Shown here: positions 17,674-27,310 of the stretch, one piece after another | How positions within the stretch are numbered: the first letter of the stretch is position 1 | Layout: each line of letters opens with the position of its first letter | NCBI RefSeq assembly: GCF_003023845.1 | Contig: NZ_PYFT01000001.1 | Location: 4,216,001-4,280,000 of the forward strand | From: Adhaeribacter arboris | GTDB lineage: Bacteria > Bacteroidota > Bacteroidia > Cytophagales > Hymenobacteraceae | Direction: 5' to 3' | Length of the DNA stretch: 64,000 bases | Program-made: the position numbers and the translations under genes | The notes under the pieces: generated by a model | Seen by the model: the letters and a program-made list of their open reading frames with translations, nothing else | What the model was told of the DNA's origin: nothing | Database searches by the model: none

Positions 17674-19053
17674 TTGACAAAGATAAAACAGTTTTTGCAG
17701 GACTCAGAAACCAAGTCGTTTGACCTGAACCACCGGCGAATTATAAAATATAATATTGGCAAGTATAACCTGGCCGTAAAACAAGGCTTACAACAATATC
17801 GCAACCACGAATTGGCGCGCGATCGGGCTTCGTTTATTAAAACCAACGTTATAAATAACCTGGATAAATACCTGGTTGAGTTCGAAAATAATTTCACCCA
17901 GCGGGGGGGTAAAGTGATCTGGGCCCAAAACAAGGAAGAAGCTTTGCGCGAAATCGGCCAGATTATGAAGCGCAAACGGGCCAAATCGGTGGTAAAATCT
18001 AAATCCATGACGACCGAGGAAATTCATTTAAATGAATTCCTGGAGAAAAACGGCATTGAAACCGTAGAAACCGATTTAGGCGAATACATTGTGCAACTCG
18101 CCGAACAGCGGCCTTACCATATTGTAACGCCAGCCATGCACATGTCTAAAAAAGATATTTCGGACTTGTTCGTGAAAAAGCTTAAGATTGCCCCTACCGA
18201 CGATGCCCAGCAACTGGTTTTAACGGCCCGCCGGTTGATGCGCGATAAATATACGGCCGCCGAGGTAGGTATTACCGGCGGCAATTACCTAATTGCCGAT
18301 ATTGGCGGGGTAGCCGTAACCGAAAACGAAGGCAACGGCCGTTTATCCACCACTTTCCCGAAAACGCACATTGCTATAGTGGGTATTGAGAAAATGATTC
18401 CCAGCATTATGGATCTGGATCTGTTCTGGCCTTTGCTGGCTACCAGCGGCACCGGCCAAAACGTTACGGTTTACAATACTATTTTTACCGGCCCGCGGCA
18501 ACCGCAAGAAAAAGATGGTCCGGAAGAAATGTACGTTATTTTGCTCGATAACGGCCGCACCGATTTATTGGCTTTGCCCGAGAAACGCGAAGCCCTTAAT
18601 TGTATTCGCTGCGGGGCGTGTTTAAACGTTTGCCCGGTGTACCGCAACATTGGCGGCCATGCCTACGAAACTACTTACAGTGGCCCGATTGGTTCCGTCA
18701 TTTCGCCGCATTATAACGGCATGGCCGAGCATAAACATTTGAGTTATGCCAGTTCGTTGTGCGGTGCTTGCACCTCGGTATGTCCGGTTAAAATCAACAT
18801 TCACGAACTATTGCTGCTCAATCGCCAGCAAAGCGTGGCCGAAGGCTTGGCGGATAACCAGGAAAAATTAACTTTTCAGTTGTGGACCAAAGCCATGAAA
18901 AACCGGCGTTTGATGGATTTAGTACCGGTGGCCTTAAAAAACATGGCTTTGCGCCTGATTTTAAAAGATACCTGGAGCCGCAAACGCGAGCCCTTACAAG
19001 TTGCCCCCAAATCTTTTGGAAAACTTTACAAAGAATACCAGAAGAAAAAATAA
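17674..19053 (+). CDS. lutB: Lactate utilisation iron-sulfur protein LutB
   Basis: A 459-residue homologue of LutB (YkgF), the iron-sulfur subunit that works with LutA and LutC to oxidise L-lactate to pyruvate. The N-terminal two thirds are the LUD domain (HRRIIKYNIGKYNLAVK, EITGGNYLIADIGG-like region). The C-terminal part carries two cysteine clusters, CIRCGACLNVCP and CGACTSVCP, for two 4Fe-4S centres. The start is TTG at 17674: there is no ATG between it and the upstream in-frame stop at 17638, and AAAAGGA lies about eight bases before it. LutA and LutC are not adjacent, which is unusual. A hairpin terminator follows at 19083. Confidence 0.88.
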   Translation: MTKIKQFLQDSETKSFDLNHRRIIKYNIGKYNLAVKQGLQQYRNHELARDRASFIKTNVINNLDKYLVEFENNFTQRGGKVIWAQNKEEALREIGQIMKRKRAKSVVKSKSMTTEEIHLNEFLEKNGIETVETDLGEYIVQLAEQRPYHIVTPAMHMSKKDISDLFVKKLKIAPTDDAQQLVLTARRLMRDKYTAAEVGITGGNYLIADIGGVAVTENEGNGRLSTTFPKTHIAIVGIEKMIPSIMDLDLFWPLLATSGTGQNVTVYNTIFTGPRQPQEKDGPEEMYVILLDNGRTDLLALPEKREALNCIRCGACLNVCPVYRNIGGHAYETTYSGPIGSVISPHYNGMAEHKHLSYASSLCGACTSVCPVKINIHELLLLNRQQSVAEGLADNQEKLTFQLWTKAMKNRRLMDLVPVALKNMALRLILKDTWSRKREPLQVAPKSFGKLYKEYQKKK

Positions 19054-19082
19054 AGTCAGCCTATTTCGTCTATAAATTCGGT

Positions 19083-19112
19083 AAAAAAGCCTCTCGCACG
19101 AGAGGCTTTTTT
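19083..19112 (+). terminator. Hairpin terminator after lutB
   Basis: AAAAAAGCCTCTCG and its complement are separated by two bases, effectively a stem GCCTCT/AGAGGC with a short loop followed by TTTTTT. Confidence 0.75.
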
Positions 19113-19329
19113 ATGTTTCACCCGGAATAGAAAAAGCCTTTAGAGAAATAAAATCGAGTACTTGCGCAGACCCGGAAAGTAGTTAACTTAAGAGCCTAAA
19201 TCTATCGCCGAAATGAAATGCCCCAGTTTCCTGACCTCGTTTAAAACGGGTAATTTACCTGCCCAGGCAAGCCTAAAGTTTCTACTTTTAACTTTTTCGA
19301 GGATGGAAGTTCTACAGTTATTTTTCCGA

Positions 19330-20187
19330 ATGCGGCTTTATAAAGATTCTTACTCTGTTTTGTGGAGCGGCTTGTTTTTAGTGAGTTTGTTGTGGACGGG
19401 TTGTTCTAACACGCCGGAAAAAATCCGGTTAATAAATCAGAAACGAAAAGTAATGCTGGCGGCTCACCGGGGGGCTTCGGAAGTAGCACCGGAAAACACT
19501 TTAGCGGCCATTCAAAAAGCCTTAGATTCCCCCGCCGATTTTATCGAAATTGATATTCACCAGACCCTCGATTCGCAATTGGTAGTAATGCACGATGCCA
19601 CTCTTGACCGGACAACCAACGGCGAAGGCGCTATATCGGACTTACCGTTATCGGCAATAAAAAAACTAGATGCCGGTAGCTGGTTTAAACCAGAATTTAA
19701 AAAAGAAAAAGTACCAACCCTGGAAGAAGTTCTGCAACTGGTAAAAGGCCGCAAAAAGTTACTCATTGAATTAAAAAAAGGCGATGATTTTTATCCAGGA
19801 ATGCCCCATCGAACGATTGCTCTGTTGCAGAAGTACCATGCCCGTAGTTGGTGCGTGCTACAATCTTTCCACGACGAGATTCTTCAGGAAATCTGGCAAA
19901 ACGAATACAACGTGCCTACGCACAAGCTAATAGTAGGTAAATTACCTATGTTGCCGGTTTATTTTGATGTAAGCCTACGATTCGGTTATTTCGATAAATA
20001 TTACCGGGCTTCGGCCATAAATGCGCACCACTATTTTGCTACTCGCGGCTTTGTGAAACTGGTGCATAATGCCGGCTTCAAAACGTTTGTCTGGACGGCC
20101 GATGATCCCAGCGAAATTAATAAACTCGTAGACCGAGGCGTAGACGGAATAATAACCAATGCGGTTTCTTCTTTAATAGTACAGTAA
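19330..20187 (+). CDS. Glycerophosphodiester phosphodiesterase, lipoprotein
   Basis: Cleaves glycerophosphodiesters from phospholipid breakdown to glycerol-3-phosphate and an alcohol. From ATG 19330 the protein is 285 residues with a lipoprotein signal (SGLFLVSLLWTGC), so it is membrane-anchored. The GDPD active-site motifs are complete: AHRGASEVAPENT near residue 43, EIDIHQT, and MHDATLDRTTNG. The C-terminal VWTADDPSEINKLV and GVDGIITN are also typical. The frame is open further upstream to ATGs at 19213 and 19303, but those starts would put about 10-40 extra residues before the lipoprotein signal. No other phospholipid gene is adjacent. Confidence 0.83.
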   Translation: MRLYKDSYSVLWSGLFLVSLLWTGCSNTPEKIRLINQKRKVMLAAHRGASEVAPENTLAAIQKALDSPADFIEIDIHQTLDSQLVVMHDATLDRTTNGEGAISDLPLSAIKKLDAGSWFKPEFKKEKVPTLEEVLQLVKGRKKLLIELKKGDDFYPGMPHRTIALLQKYHARSWCVLQSFHDEILQEIWQNEYNVPTHKLIVGKLPMLPVYFDVSLRFGYFDKYYRASAINAHHYFATRGFVKLVHNAGFKTFVWTADDPSEINKLVDRGVDGIITNAVSSLIVQ

Positions 20188-20282
20188 ATTTTCTTTCTTC
20201 CTTATTTCATTTTAAACGTAAATACTTTTATAAGAACAGTATTCTGAAGTTTAATGTTACATACCTGAATTAACTATCTTTC

Positions 20283-21227
20283 ATGCTGCATATTCTGAAT
20301 GGCGACGGAATGGCTGAACCGTTTAAACAAGCCGCTATACCCGCCGATGATTGTATTGTTTGGCGCGAAATTTTGTCGGAAGGTCCTATTGTAGACCAAG
20401 ACTCAACCGTTGAATTTTGGCAAGCCCGGCAGCACTATATCACCCAAACGTACCAGGAAGCTCCTACCACTTACGTATTAAAAGTAACTACCGAAGTTAA
20501 ACACCTCGACACGTATAGCCAGCACAACGAAGTAGTTTTGTGGTTTGAACACGATTTGCTTTGCCAGATAAATTTACTGTATCTGCTGCACTGGTTTGCG
20601 CAGCATAATTTAAATAAAACTTCTCTAAGCCTGGTTTGCATCGGCTCGCACCCGGAAAAGCCGGATTTTAAAGGTTTAGGTGAATTATCTCCCGAACAAT
20701 TAGCCGCTTTGTTTCCGCAGCGGCAAGTACTTACTCCCGCCGACTTAGCTTTAGGCGATCGCGGTTGGAAAGCTTACGCAGCGCCCACGCCCGAACCTTT
20801 AATTTACTTTTTACAGAAAGAAGATTTCACCCGTTTACCCTTACTCCCTATTGCCTTACATGCCCATTTAACCCGGTTTCCGTCGGTACAAAATGGCTTA
20901 AATGCTATAGAACAGCTACTATTAGAAATTATCGCCACAAACCAACTTACCACAACTGAATTATTCGAGAAATTTTGGCAACGTACCAGCTTATTTGGTC
21001 TCGGCGATGCTCAGATTGTGAACTACCTGGTAGAGTTGGAACAAGCAGAGTTAATTCAAATTCAGGAAACAATTTCCATTACCGATTTAGGAAATAAAAC
21101 TTTACGGTCGGAATGCGATTACGTGCAACTTCACCCGGTAAACCGCTGGTTAGGTGGGGTTCATTTACAACCCGGTATTCCTTACTGGCGTTGGAATCGC
21201 GCAAACGAGGAGATACTAATGTTGTAA
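20283..21227 (+). CDS. DUF1835 domain-containing protein
   Basis: A 314-residue cytoplasmic protein with the DUF1835 N-terminus: MLHILNGDGMAEPFKQA, then WREILSEGP and VVLWFEHDLLCQINLL. The C-terminal half is helical (LLEIIATNQLTTTELFEKFW) and could include a winged-helix-like region. The function is unknown in the family. The start ATG is at 20283. No operon partners are evident: the gap to the previous gene is 95 bases, and the next gene is more than 200 bases away. Confidence 0.75.
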   Translation: MLHILNGDGMAEPFKQAAIPADDCIVWREILSEGPIVDQDSTVEFWQARQHYITQTYQEAPTTYVLKVTTEVKHLDTYSQHNEVVLWFEHDLLCQINLLYLLHWFAQHNLNKTSLSLVCIGSHPEKPDFKGLGELSPEQLAALFPQRQVLTPADLALGDRGWKAYAAPTPEPLIYFLQKEDFTRLPLLPIALHAHLTRFPSVQNGLNAIEQLLLEIIATNQLTTTELFEKFWQRTSLFGLGDAQIVNYLVELEQAELIQIQETISITDLGNKTLRSECDYVQLHPVNRWLGGVHLQPGIPYWRWNRANEEILML

Positions 21228-21474
21228 TTCCTAACTCATTATTTCATTACTTTCCTAAATTTCCGAACAGACTTTTTTCGATCCTCGATGAAAAGTTTGC
21301 TTCTAGTTTGCTATACTTAAAATTCTAAAAATTACTCCTTCCTGATTATTTTTAAACTGCTTTTCGTTCTTTTAAGAATAAGCAAATAGAAATTTACTCT
21401 TTAAAATTATAGCTATTCAAATAAATTTTATTATTTTGTATAGCTATAAACACATTAATCATCCTTTTGCCCTT

Positions 21475-22253
21475 ATGAAAATCCTTTACTTAACCTGTAT
21501 TGTTTCTGGTCTTTGCTTGGCACAGCACCAGGCAAATGCCCAATTGCTCAATAAAGTGCGCCAAAAGCTGGAAAATGCCGCGGAGCAATCCGTGAATAAA
21601 GCCCTGGGAACCGACAAAAATGCCTCCTCTTCCCCTACTTCTCCCACTGCTTCTTCGGGCAGCCGGGCTCGCAATAAAGGGGGAGCCGGTTTGGTTACTA
21701 CTCCCCCGATGTAAAAGAAAACCTCACTGATGCCGAGAGTAAATACAAAGCCGGTCAATACGGCCAGAGCCGGGCGGCTTTACAGCAAGCGATGCTGGGG
21801 GTAGAAATGGAAATCGGGCAGAAAATTTTAAAATCATTACCGGAATCTATTTCGGGACTGAAGAAAAACGCCGAATCGGACCAAGTTACCAGCACCGGTT
21901 GGGGTTGGGCCGGTCTAACTATCCAGCGCCAGTACGCGGATGGCAACGACAAAGAACTAACGGTTACCGTCGTAAATAATGCCGCCTTGCTCTCGGCGGT
22001 AAATTTGTACTTAAGCAACGGCGGCTACAGCCAAACGACAGGCGGTAAGCAAGACTGGAAACAAACCAAAGTAAAAGGCAACCGGGCGGTTATTGAGTAC
22101 GACGAAAATTCCGGATATAAGCTCACCGTGCCCGTAGGGCAATCGTCGGTTTTGGTTTACGAAGGCGTTAACTTTAAAGACGAATCCGAATTAATGACGG
22201 CTGCCAACGCCGTAGATATTGCCGGGATTAAAAAAATGTTAGGCGAAAAATAA
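21475..22253 (+). pseudogene. Secreted hypothetical protein, frameshifted in a C tract; paralogue of the next gene
   Basis: The ATG at 21475 starts a signal peptide (MKILYLTCIVSGLCLAQ, ending near ANAQ) and a low-complexity Ser/Thr/Pro stretch, and stops at 21712. One frame over, the protein continues from 21708 as DVKENLTDAESKYKAGQYGQ to 22253, with no stop between. The shift is in the CCCCC at 21703-21707: one more C would give TTPPDVKENL and about 259 residues. The downstream part matches the gene at 22299 (AxYKAGQYGQSRxAxQQ with AYAAGNLSNSRFAMEQ, then IGQKILKSLPESISGL with IGKDILKLLPAKMDAL). This could be a sequencing error, a real mutation or a slippage switch. Function unknown. Confidence 0.6.
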
Positions 22254-22298
22254 AATCCGGTATTCACTCTTTAACTATTTCTCCTTGATTTTACCCTC

Positions 22299-22901
22299 AT
22301 GAAAAAGATATTTAGCTTATTATTTTTAAGTGGATTTACCCTGGTGGCTTTTGGCCAGGACTTTAATAAAAATTTAGCGGATGCCCGCACCGCGTATGCG
22401 GCCGGTAACTTAAGTAATTCCCGGTTTGCCATGGAGCAAATGCTGCATACGCTGGATGCGGCCATTGGCAAAGATATTTTAAAACTGCTACCCGCTAAAA
22501 TGGATGCCTTAGCCGCCAATGTAAAAACCGATAATACTACCGGCACGGGTACGAACAGCGGCCTAGGCCTTTATGTGCAGCGCTCTTACGGTACCGGCGC
22601 TAAAACGGCCACCGTTGATATTATTAACAATTCGCCGCTGATTACCTCCTTAAATACGTTGCTGGCTTTGCCTTTTATCGGTCGGAGTGGCGATGGCAAC
22701 CAAAAAGTAGTGAAAGTACAAGGCTACAAAGCCGTTCTTTCCAAAACGGAGAATTCGGAAACGAAAAAACTAGACTACGACTTACAAATTCCCATGCAAA
22801 ACACCCTCGTTACTTTCAAGATGACCGAAGCCCAGGAAGCCGATGTACTCCGTTTAGCCAATACCATTCCGTTAGAGAAAATTGCCACAATGGCCCAATA
22901 A
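22299..22901 (+). CDS. Secreted hypothetical protein, paralogue of the preceding gene
   Basis: A 200-residue protein with a signal peptide ending near residue 19 (MKKIFSLLFLSGFTLVAFGQ). The first half is helical (NLADARTAYAAGNLSNSRFA), with a conserved IGKDILKLLP motif. The second half is beta-rich (LGLYVQRSYGTGAKTATVDI). I do not recognise a named family. It lies 45 bases after its frameshifted paralogue on the same strand, so the two were probably a duplicated operon. A clear terminator follows. Probably periplasmic or outer-membrane associated. Confidence 0.7.
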   Translation: MKKIFSLLFLSGFTLVAFGQDFNKNLADARTAYAAGNLSNSRFAMEQMLHTLDAAIGKDILKLLPAKMDALAANVKTDNTTGTGTNSGLGLYVQRSYGTGAKTATVDIINNSPLITSLNTLLALPFIGRSGDGNQKVVKVQGYKAVLSKTENSETKKLDYDLQIPMQNTLVTFKMTEAQEADVLRLANTIPLEKIATMAQ

Positions 22902-22938
22902 CTTATTAAATTTTATTACATATTAGCTTATTCCATTT

Positions 22939-22974
22939 AGGGGAGCCAGAGTAATCTCAGCTCCCCTGATTTTT
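22939..22974 (+). terminator. Hairpin terminator
   Basis: AGGGGAGC at 22939-22946 pairs with GCTCCCCT at 22960-22967, followed by a short T run. It ends the paralogue pair upstream. Confidence 0.75.
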
Positions 22975-23527
22975 AACCCGGCTGTTAACAAAATACTCGC
23001 TGAATGTCCTCGCTAAGTTCTAAAAATTATTTTTTTACCTTTCAGCATCTCATTTTTATCCAGTACTGCAAATCACTTTATCTCAAGGGAAAAATAATCA
23101 GAACGTAGGCAAAATAACCTGTAGCAAAAAGAAACTGAACCCGTTTGGCTAGGGAGGGCCTTCTCAGGTTCCGGTGCTTGAGCATTCCGACGTGTAGGGG
23201 CGTGCTGCGCACGTTCCCGCCCGCCCGGAAGAGCCAAATGAGGCCCGCCGGCCAGGAGGCAAACAGGTTACTGCTCCACCGCATTAGCACGGCCACATTG
23301 AGACTGGCACAGTCTCAACGGATAAATCCATTAACACATCTTTTAAGTTTCTATCTAGTATTATAGCCAGTCTCTGGTTTCCTAATCTTTTCATTCCCAA
23401 AACCGAACCTATAAAAGAAGTTACCTTCGAAAGCGCTTGGCCTAAGTTAATTCTTTTAAATTCCCCTTTTCGTTTTTATCTTTAAGAAACCAGAATAACC
23501 GGAAGACCGGTAGCTGCACGTATATTT
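22975..23527. other. Intergenic region with an atypical GC-rich segment
   Basis: No supported gene. Bases 23140-23290 are much richer in G and C than their surroundings, with GCGTGCTGCGCAC and CCCGCCCGCCCGG. Just after lies a perfect inverted repeat, TTGAGACTG-GCA-CAGTCTCAA, at 23298-23318. Open frames on either strand do not resemble any protein I know. It could be a fragment of a mobile or repeated element. Confidence 0.4.
23298..23318. repeat. Short perfect inverted repeat
   Basis: Nine-base arms TTGAGACTG and CAGTCTCAA around GCA, at the edge of the GC-rich segment. There is no T run, so a terminator is unlikely. It may be the end of a mobile element, or an operator. Confidence 0.5.
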
Positions 23528-26500
23528 ATGAAGATACTGGGCGTACGATTCCTGAACCTGAACTCCCTCAAAGGACTACACGAAATTAGATTTGACCAAA
23601 GTCCGCTCGCGGAAGCGGGTTTGTTTGCCATTACCGGACCTACCGGGGCCGGCAAAACTACCTTACTGGATGCGATTACCGTAGGACTTTTCGGGCGGGT
23701 TCACCGGCACGACCGCGATGCTTTCGAAATAATGACCCGGCACACCAGCGAATCTTTTTCGGAAGTAGAATTTGAGGTAAAAGATAAAAAGTATCGGTGT
23801 AAATGGGCAGTTTACCGGAGCCGTAAGAAAACGGATGGCAAATTGCAGCCTACGCACATGGAGTTAATTACCCTCCCGGACCAGAAATTAATGGATTTAA
23901 AACCCAGCGAGGTTCCGGGTAAAGTTGCCGAAATCAGTGGCTTAGATTACAATCAGTTTTTACGCTCGGTAATTCTTTCGCAAGGTGATTTTACTCGTTT
24001 TTTAAAAGCCAGTGAAAGCGAACGCAGCGATTTACTCGAAAAAATAACAGACACAGGAATCTACTCCCGTATTTCGATGTGGGCGTATCGTCAGGCCGAT
24101 AAAGAGAAAAAAACGCTGGAACTCTTGCGCGCCAAACTGGATAATTCGGAACTATTAACCGAAGAACAAGTTTCTGATTTCCAAACCCAGGTTGCCGATT
24201 TACAAGACCAAATTCAGCAACAACAAAAAGTTAAACAAGAACGGGAACAACAGGTAAACTGGCTATTGCGCCTGGAGCAATTGCAGCAGAAAAAAACCGG
24301 ATTGGCCGCTCAACTGCAAGTATTAGTAGCCAATTTTGAAGCCCAGCAATCTGAATTTAAAAAACTGCAGCAGCACCAACGGGCACTACAATTTAAACCA
24401 GCTTTAATTCAAATAAAAAGTTCGCAGAACCAGGCGCAGCAATTAGATCAGAATTTATTGCACATTGCCCGCTTGTTGCCCGATTACCAGCAACAAACCC
24501 AGGAAGCAGAACAGCAATTAATTATAGCCAAGCAACAAGTACGGCAAGCGCAGGAAGAACTGGAAGCAGCAGAACCCATCTTTCACGAAGTTACCCAGCA
24601 AGATTCCATTATTTCGCGGGACAAAGAACATTTCCTGAAAAACCGGCAGAACTACATTCAAGCGGGTGAAGAACTGGAAAAGCTTAGACAACTTTTAACA
24701 ACTAAACAAACCGCACTACAGCAAATTCAGCTCTATTTAGAGCAAACCCAAAATTGGCTGCAGCAAAATCAACCAGCCCAGCACCTGGATCGGGAAATTA
24801 TTACTTACCAGCAAGGAGTAAAAGATTTGCACGATAGTAACCGTAAATTACAAGAAGTTAACCGGGAGTATGCCGAGCAAGAAAATACGCATAAAACAGC
24901 TAACCGGTTCATTCAGCACCAAAAACAACAGCTGGAACAAGATCAGAATAACGCCTTAGCCACCTCGGCACAAATAACTTTTTTACAGCAGATTAATCAA
25001 AATTTACTGGCTGGCCAATCATTCGCTGAATTAGAAAAAATTTGTAACGAGTTACCAACCCGAATTCATTTACTAGAACAGCAAAACCAACTAGCCTACC
25101 AATATCAGCAAATTACCGGCAAACTTAAAACCTTAAGCCAAAGTATTCAGGTAAATGAGGCCGAACAGCAACAAGTTAGCCAGGCCAGTAGCGAGTTAAC
25201 TGTAAAAAAACAACAAGCCACCGAAACTTTACAATACCTGCAGCAGATTGTAGACTTACAGCGTCAGATTCAGAAGTACGAAGCCGACCGGGAATTACTG
25301 CAACCGCACCAACCTTGCCCGCTTTGCGGCTCGGAACAGCACCCGTTCGTACTAAACCAATACCATAGCAACGTATCCGAAGCCGAACAAAAATGCCATA
25401 CGCAACAACAGGTAGTGGCCGGGTTAACGGACCAGCAAACTATTCTGGCTTTGCACTTAAGTTCGTTAAAGGCCCTGCTGGAGAACGAACAAAAACAAAT
25501 AGCGGAGCTAAAAGCCGAGCAGGCGGCCTTAATAAGTAAGTTCAGGGTAAATCAGGGAAACCTGCCCGAAGAACTTTTTATTAATTCTGGTGCCGCCATC
25601 CTAGAAATACTACTTGGTTACCAACAAAAATACCAGGCAAAAAAAGAATTATGGAACAAGATCCGGCAAAACGAAGAAGAATGCCGCCGCTTCGAAAAAA
25701 TACAGCAGGAGCAAAAAGAAATTATCCTGAAGCGCGAACACGAGATTAGCCGGGCCCAGGAAAAAGAAGAACAGGCTCTGCGGCAAATGCAGTACCTGCA
25801 AGAAGAAGTAGCTGATTTAAAAGAACAGCAGTTGGTGGTATCCGCACAAATTCAATCGTTTTTATTACGCTTCGGAATGACGTTTACCCTGGACAAAAGC
25901 CGGGATATTGAAGCCCGATTACAACAACTTTCCGCTACTTTCGCGCAGCATTCCGAGCAATTACAAAAATTAAATTTAAATTTAAAACAAACCGAAACGG
26001 AGCAAATCCATCTTTCCGAAAATATTCGAGAGAGAGAACAGTTACTTCAACAGCAAAAAATAGTACTTCAAAAAGACCAGGCTAATTTACAACAGCTCAT
26101 CCATACCCGGCAGCAATTATTTGGCACGAAGATTCCGCAAACCGAACGGGAACGACTGAAACAAGCTTTACAACAGCAAAATCAATTACTCGAAAGTTTA
26201 CAAGGTTCCTTCCTGCAAAAGCAAGAGCAAATGCGCTTGGCGCAAAGCCGGCAACAACAATGGCAAACCGAATTAACGCGGGTACAGGCGCAAGTAACTA
26301 CCTTAACCACCGAGCTACACCAATCGGTAAGGGCACATAATATTGATTCGGTAGATACTTTGGTGCAATTATTTTTAACCGACGACGAAGCCCACCGCAT
26401 TGAGTTATTGCAAAAACAAGCCGAACGGGCTTTAGCCGAACACCAGAAATTATACACCGATACCGAACAGGAACTTTATCGGGAACAAGCCCGCCAACTC

Positions 26501-27196
26501 ACCGATTGCGCCTTGGCAGATTTGCAAACGGAAAAGGAAGATTTAAATGCCACAATGGCCCGTTTGCACCAGCACATAGGATCGCTGCAAAGGCAACTGG
26601 AACAAGATGCCGAGATAAAAGCAAAATATCGCGAAACGGCCGCGCAGGTAGATATTCAACAAAAAGAGTTTTTGCGCTGGGATAAAATGGCCGCCCTTAT
26701 TGGCTCCGCCGACGGCAAAAAGTTCAGTAAGTTTGCGCAAGGCCTTACCCTGGCTCGCTTAACGGAGCTTGCCAACCGGCATTTAGTTAAATTAAACGAA
26801 CGGTACCGGATTTTTAAAAATCCTAACCAGGATTTGGAATTACAGATTATTGATACGTACCAGGCGGATGCCGTGCGCTCCATGAATACTTTATCGGGCG
26901 GCGAAAGTTTTCTGGTAAGTTTAGCGCTCGCATTAGGTTTATCGGATTTAGCGGGCCGGAAAGCGCAAATAAATTCTCTATTCATCGACGAAGGATTCGG
27001 CACTCTGGATACTGATACTTTAGATATTGCCATAAGTGCGCTGGAGAATTTACAAGTCGGCGGGAAGCTAATCGGCGTTATTTCGCACGTAGAAGCCTTA
27101 AAAGAACGGATCAGCACCCAAATACAGGTAAATAAGCAAGCAGGCGGCCAAAGCTTTATAAAAATAGTGGGTTACGAAACCGAAGTTTACGTGTAA
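23528..27196 (+). CDS. sbcC: SbcC-type exonuclease subunit (SMC/Rad50 family ATPase)
   Basis: A 1222-residue member of the Rad50/SbcC family. With the SbcD nuclease it trims hairpins and protein-blocked DNA ends. The N-terminal ATPase half has Walker A GPTGAGKT near residues 38-45 and the Q-loop SQGDFTRFLKA. A very long glutamine-rich coiled coil follows (about 190-1000), interrupted by a zinc hook CPLCGSEQHPF near residue 597. The C-terminal half has the signature TLSGGESFLVSLALALGL and Walker B SLFIDEGFGTLD. The length is near the upper end for the family. No sbcD gene lies directly upstream, where it is usually found; it must be elsewhere. ATG start at 23528. Confidence 0.88.
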   Translation: MKILGVRFLNLNSLKGLHEIRFDQSPLAEAGLFAITGPTGAGKTTLLDAITVGLFGRVHRHDRDAFEIMTRHTSESFSEVEFEVKDKKYRCKWAVYRSRKKTDGKLQPTHMELITLPDQKLMDLKPSEVPGKVAEISGLDYNQFLRSVILSQGDFTRFLKASESERSDLLEKITDTGIYSRISMWAYRQADKEKKTLELLRAKLDNSELLTEEQVSDFQTQVADLQDQIQQQQKVKQEREQQVNWLLRLEQLQQKKTGLAAQLQVLVANFEAQQSEFKKLQQHQRALQFKPALIQIKSSQNQAQQLDQNLLHIARLLPDYQQQTQEAEQQLIIAKQQVRQAQEELEAAEPIFHEVTQQDSIISRDKEHFLKNRQNYIQAGEELEKLRQLLTTKQTALQQIQLYLEQTQNWLQQNQPAQHLDREIITYQQGVKDLHDSNRKLQEVNREYAEQENTHKTANRFIQHQKQQLEQDQNNALATSAQITFLQQINQNLLAGQSFAELEKICNELPTRIHLLEQQNQLAYQYQQITGKLKTLSQSIQVNEAEQQQVSQASSELTVKKQQATETLQYLQQIVDLQRQIQKYEADRELLQPHQPCPLCGSEQHPFVLNQYHSNVSEAEQKCHTQQQVVAGLTDQQTILALHLSSLKALLENEQKQIAELKAEQAALISKFRVNQGNLPEELFINSGAAILEILLGYQQKYQAKKELWNKIRQNEEECRRFEKIQQEQKEIILKREHEISRAQEKEEQALRQMQYLQEEVADLKEQQLVVSAQIQSFLLRFGMTFTLDKSRDIEARLQQLSATFAQHSEQLQKLNLNLKQTETEQIHLSENIREREQLLQQQKIVLQKDQANLQQLIHTRQQLFGTKIPQTERERLKQALQQQNQLLESLQGSFLQKQEQMRLAQSRQQQWQTELTRVQAQVTTLTTELHQSVRAHNIDSVDTLVQLFLTDDEAHRIELLQKQAERALAEHQKLYTDTEQELYREQARQLTDCALADLQTEKEDLNATMARLHQHIGSLQRQLEQDAEIKAKYRETAAQVDIQQKEFLRWDKMAALIGSADGKKFSKFAQGLTLARLTELANRHLVKLNERYRIFKNPNQDLELQIIDTYQADAVRSMNTLSGGESFLVSLALALGLSDLAGRKAQINSLFIDEGFGTLDTDTLDIAISALENLQVGGKLIGVISHVEALKERISTQIQVNKQAGGQSFIKIVGYETEVYV

Positions 27197-27310
27197 AATA
27201 AATCTCCAGCTACTAAATCTTTTCTTACTCTTGCCACTTGGCCCAGTGCGTACTTAAATAGTTTATAAACCACCGAGCTAGTAGTAGATTTTCTAACTAT
27301 TCTTAAAGTA

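Noticed and set aside
23078-23366. Open frames on both strands across the GC-rich segment upstream of sbcC
   Set aside because: They mirror each other, match no family I know and probably arise from the high GC content.
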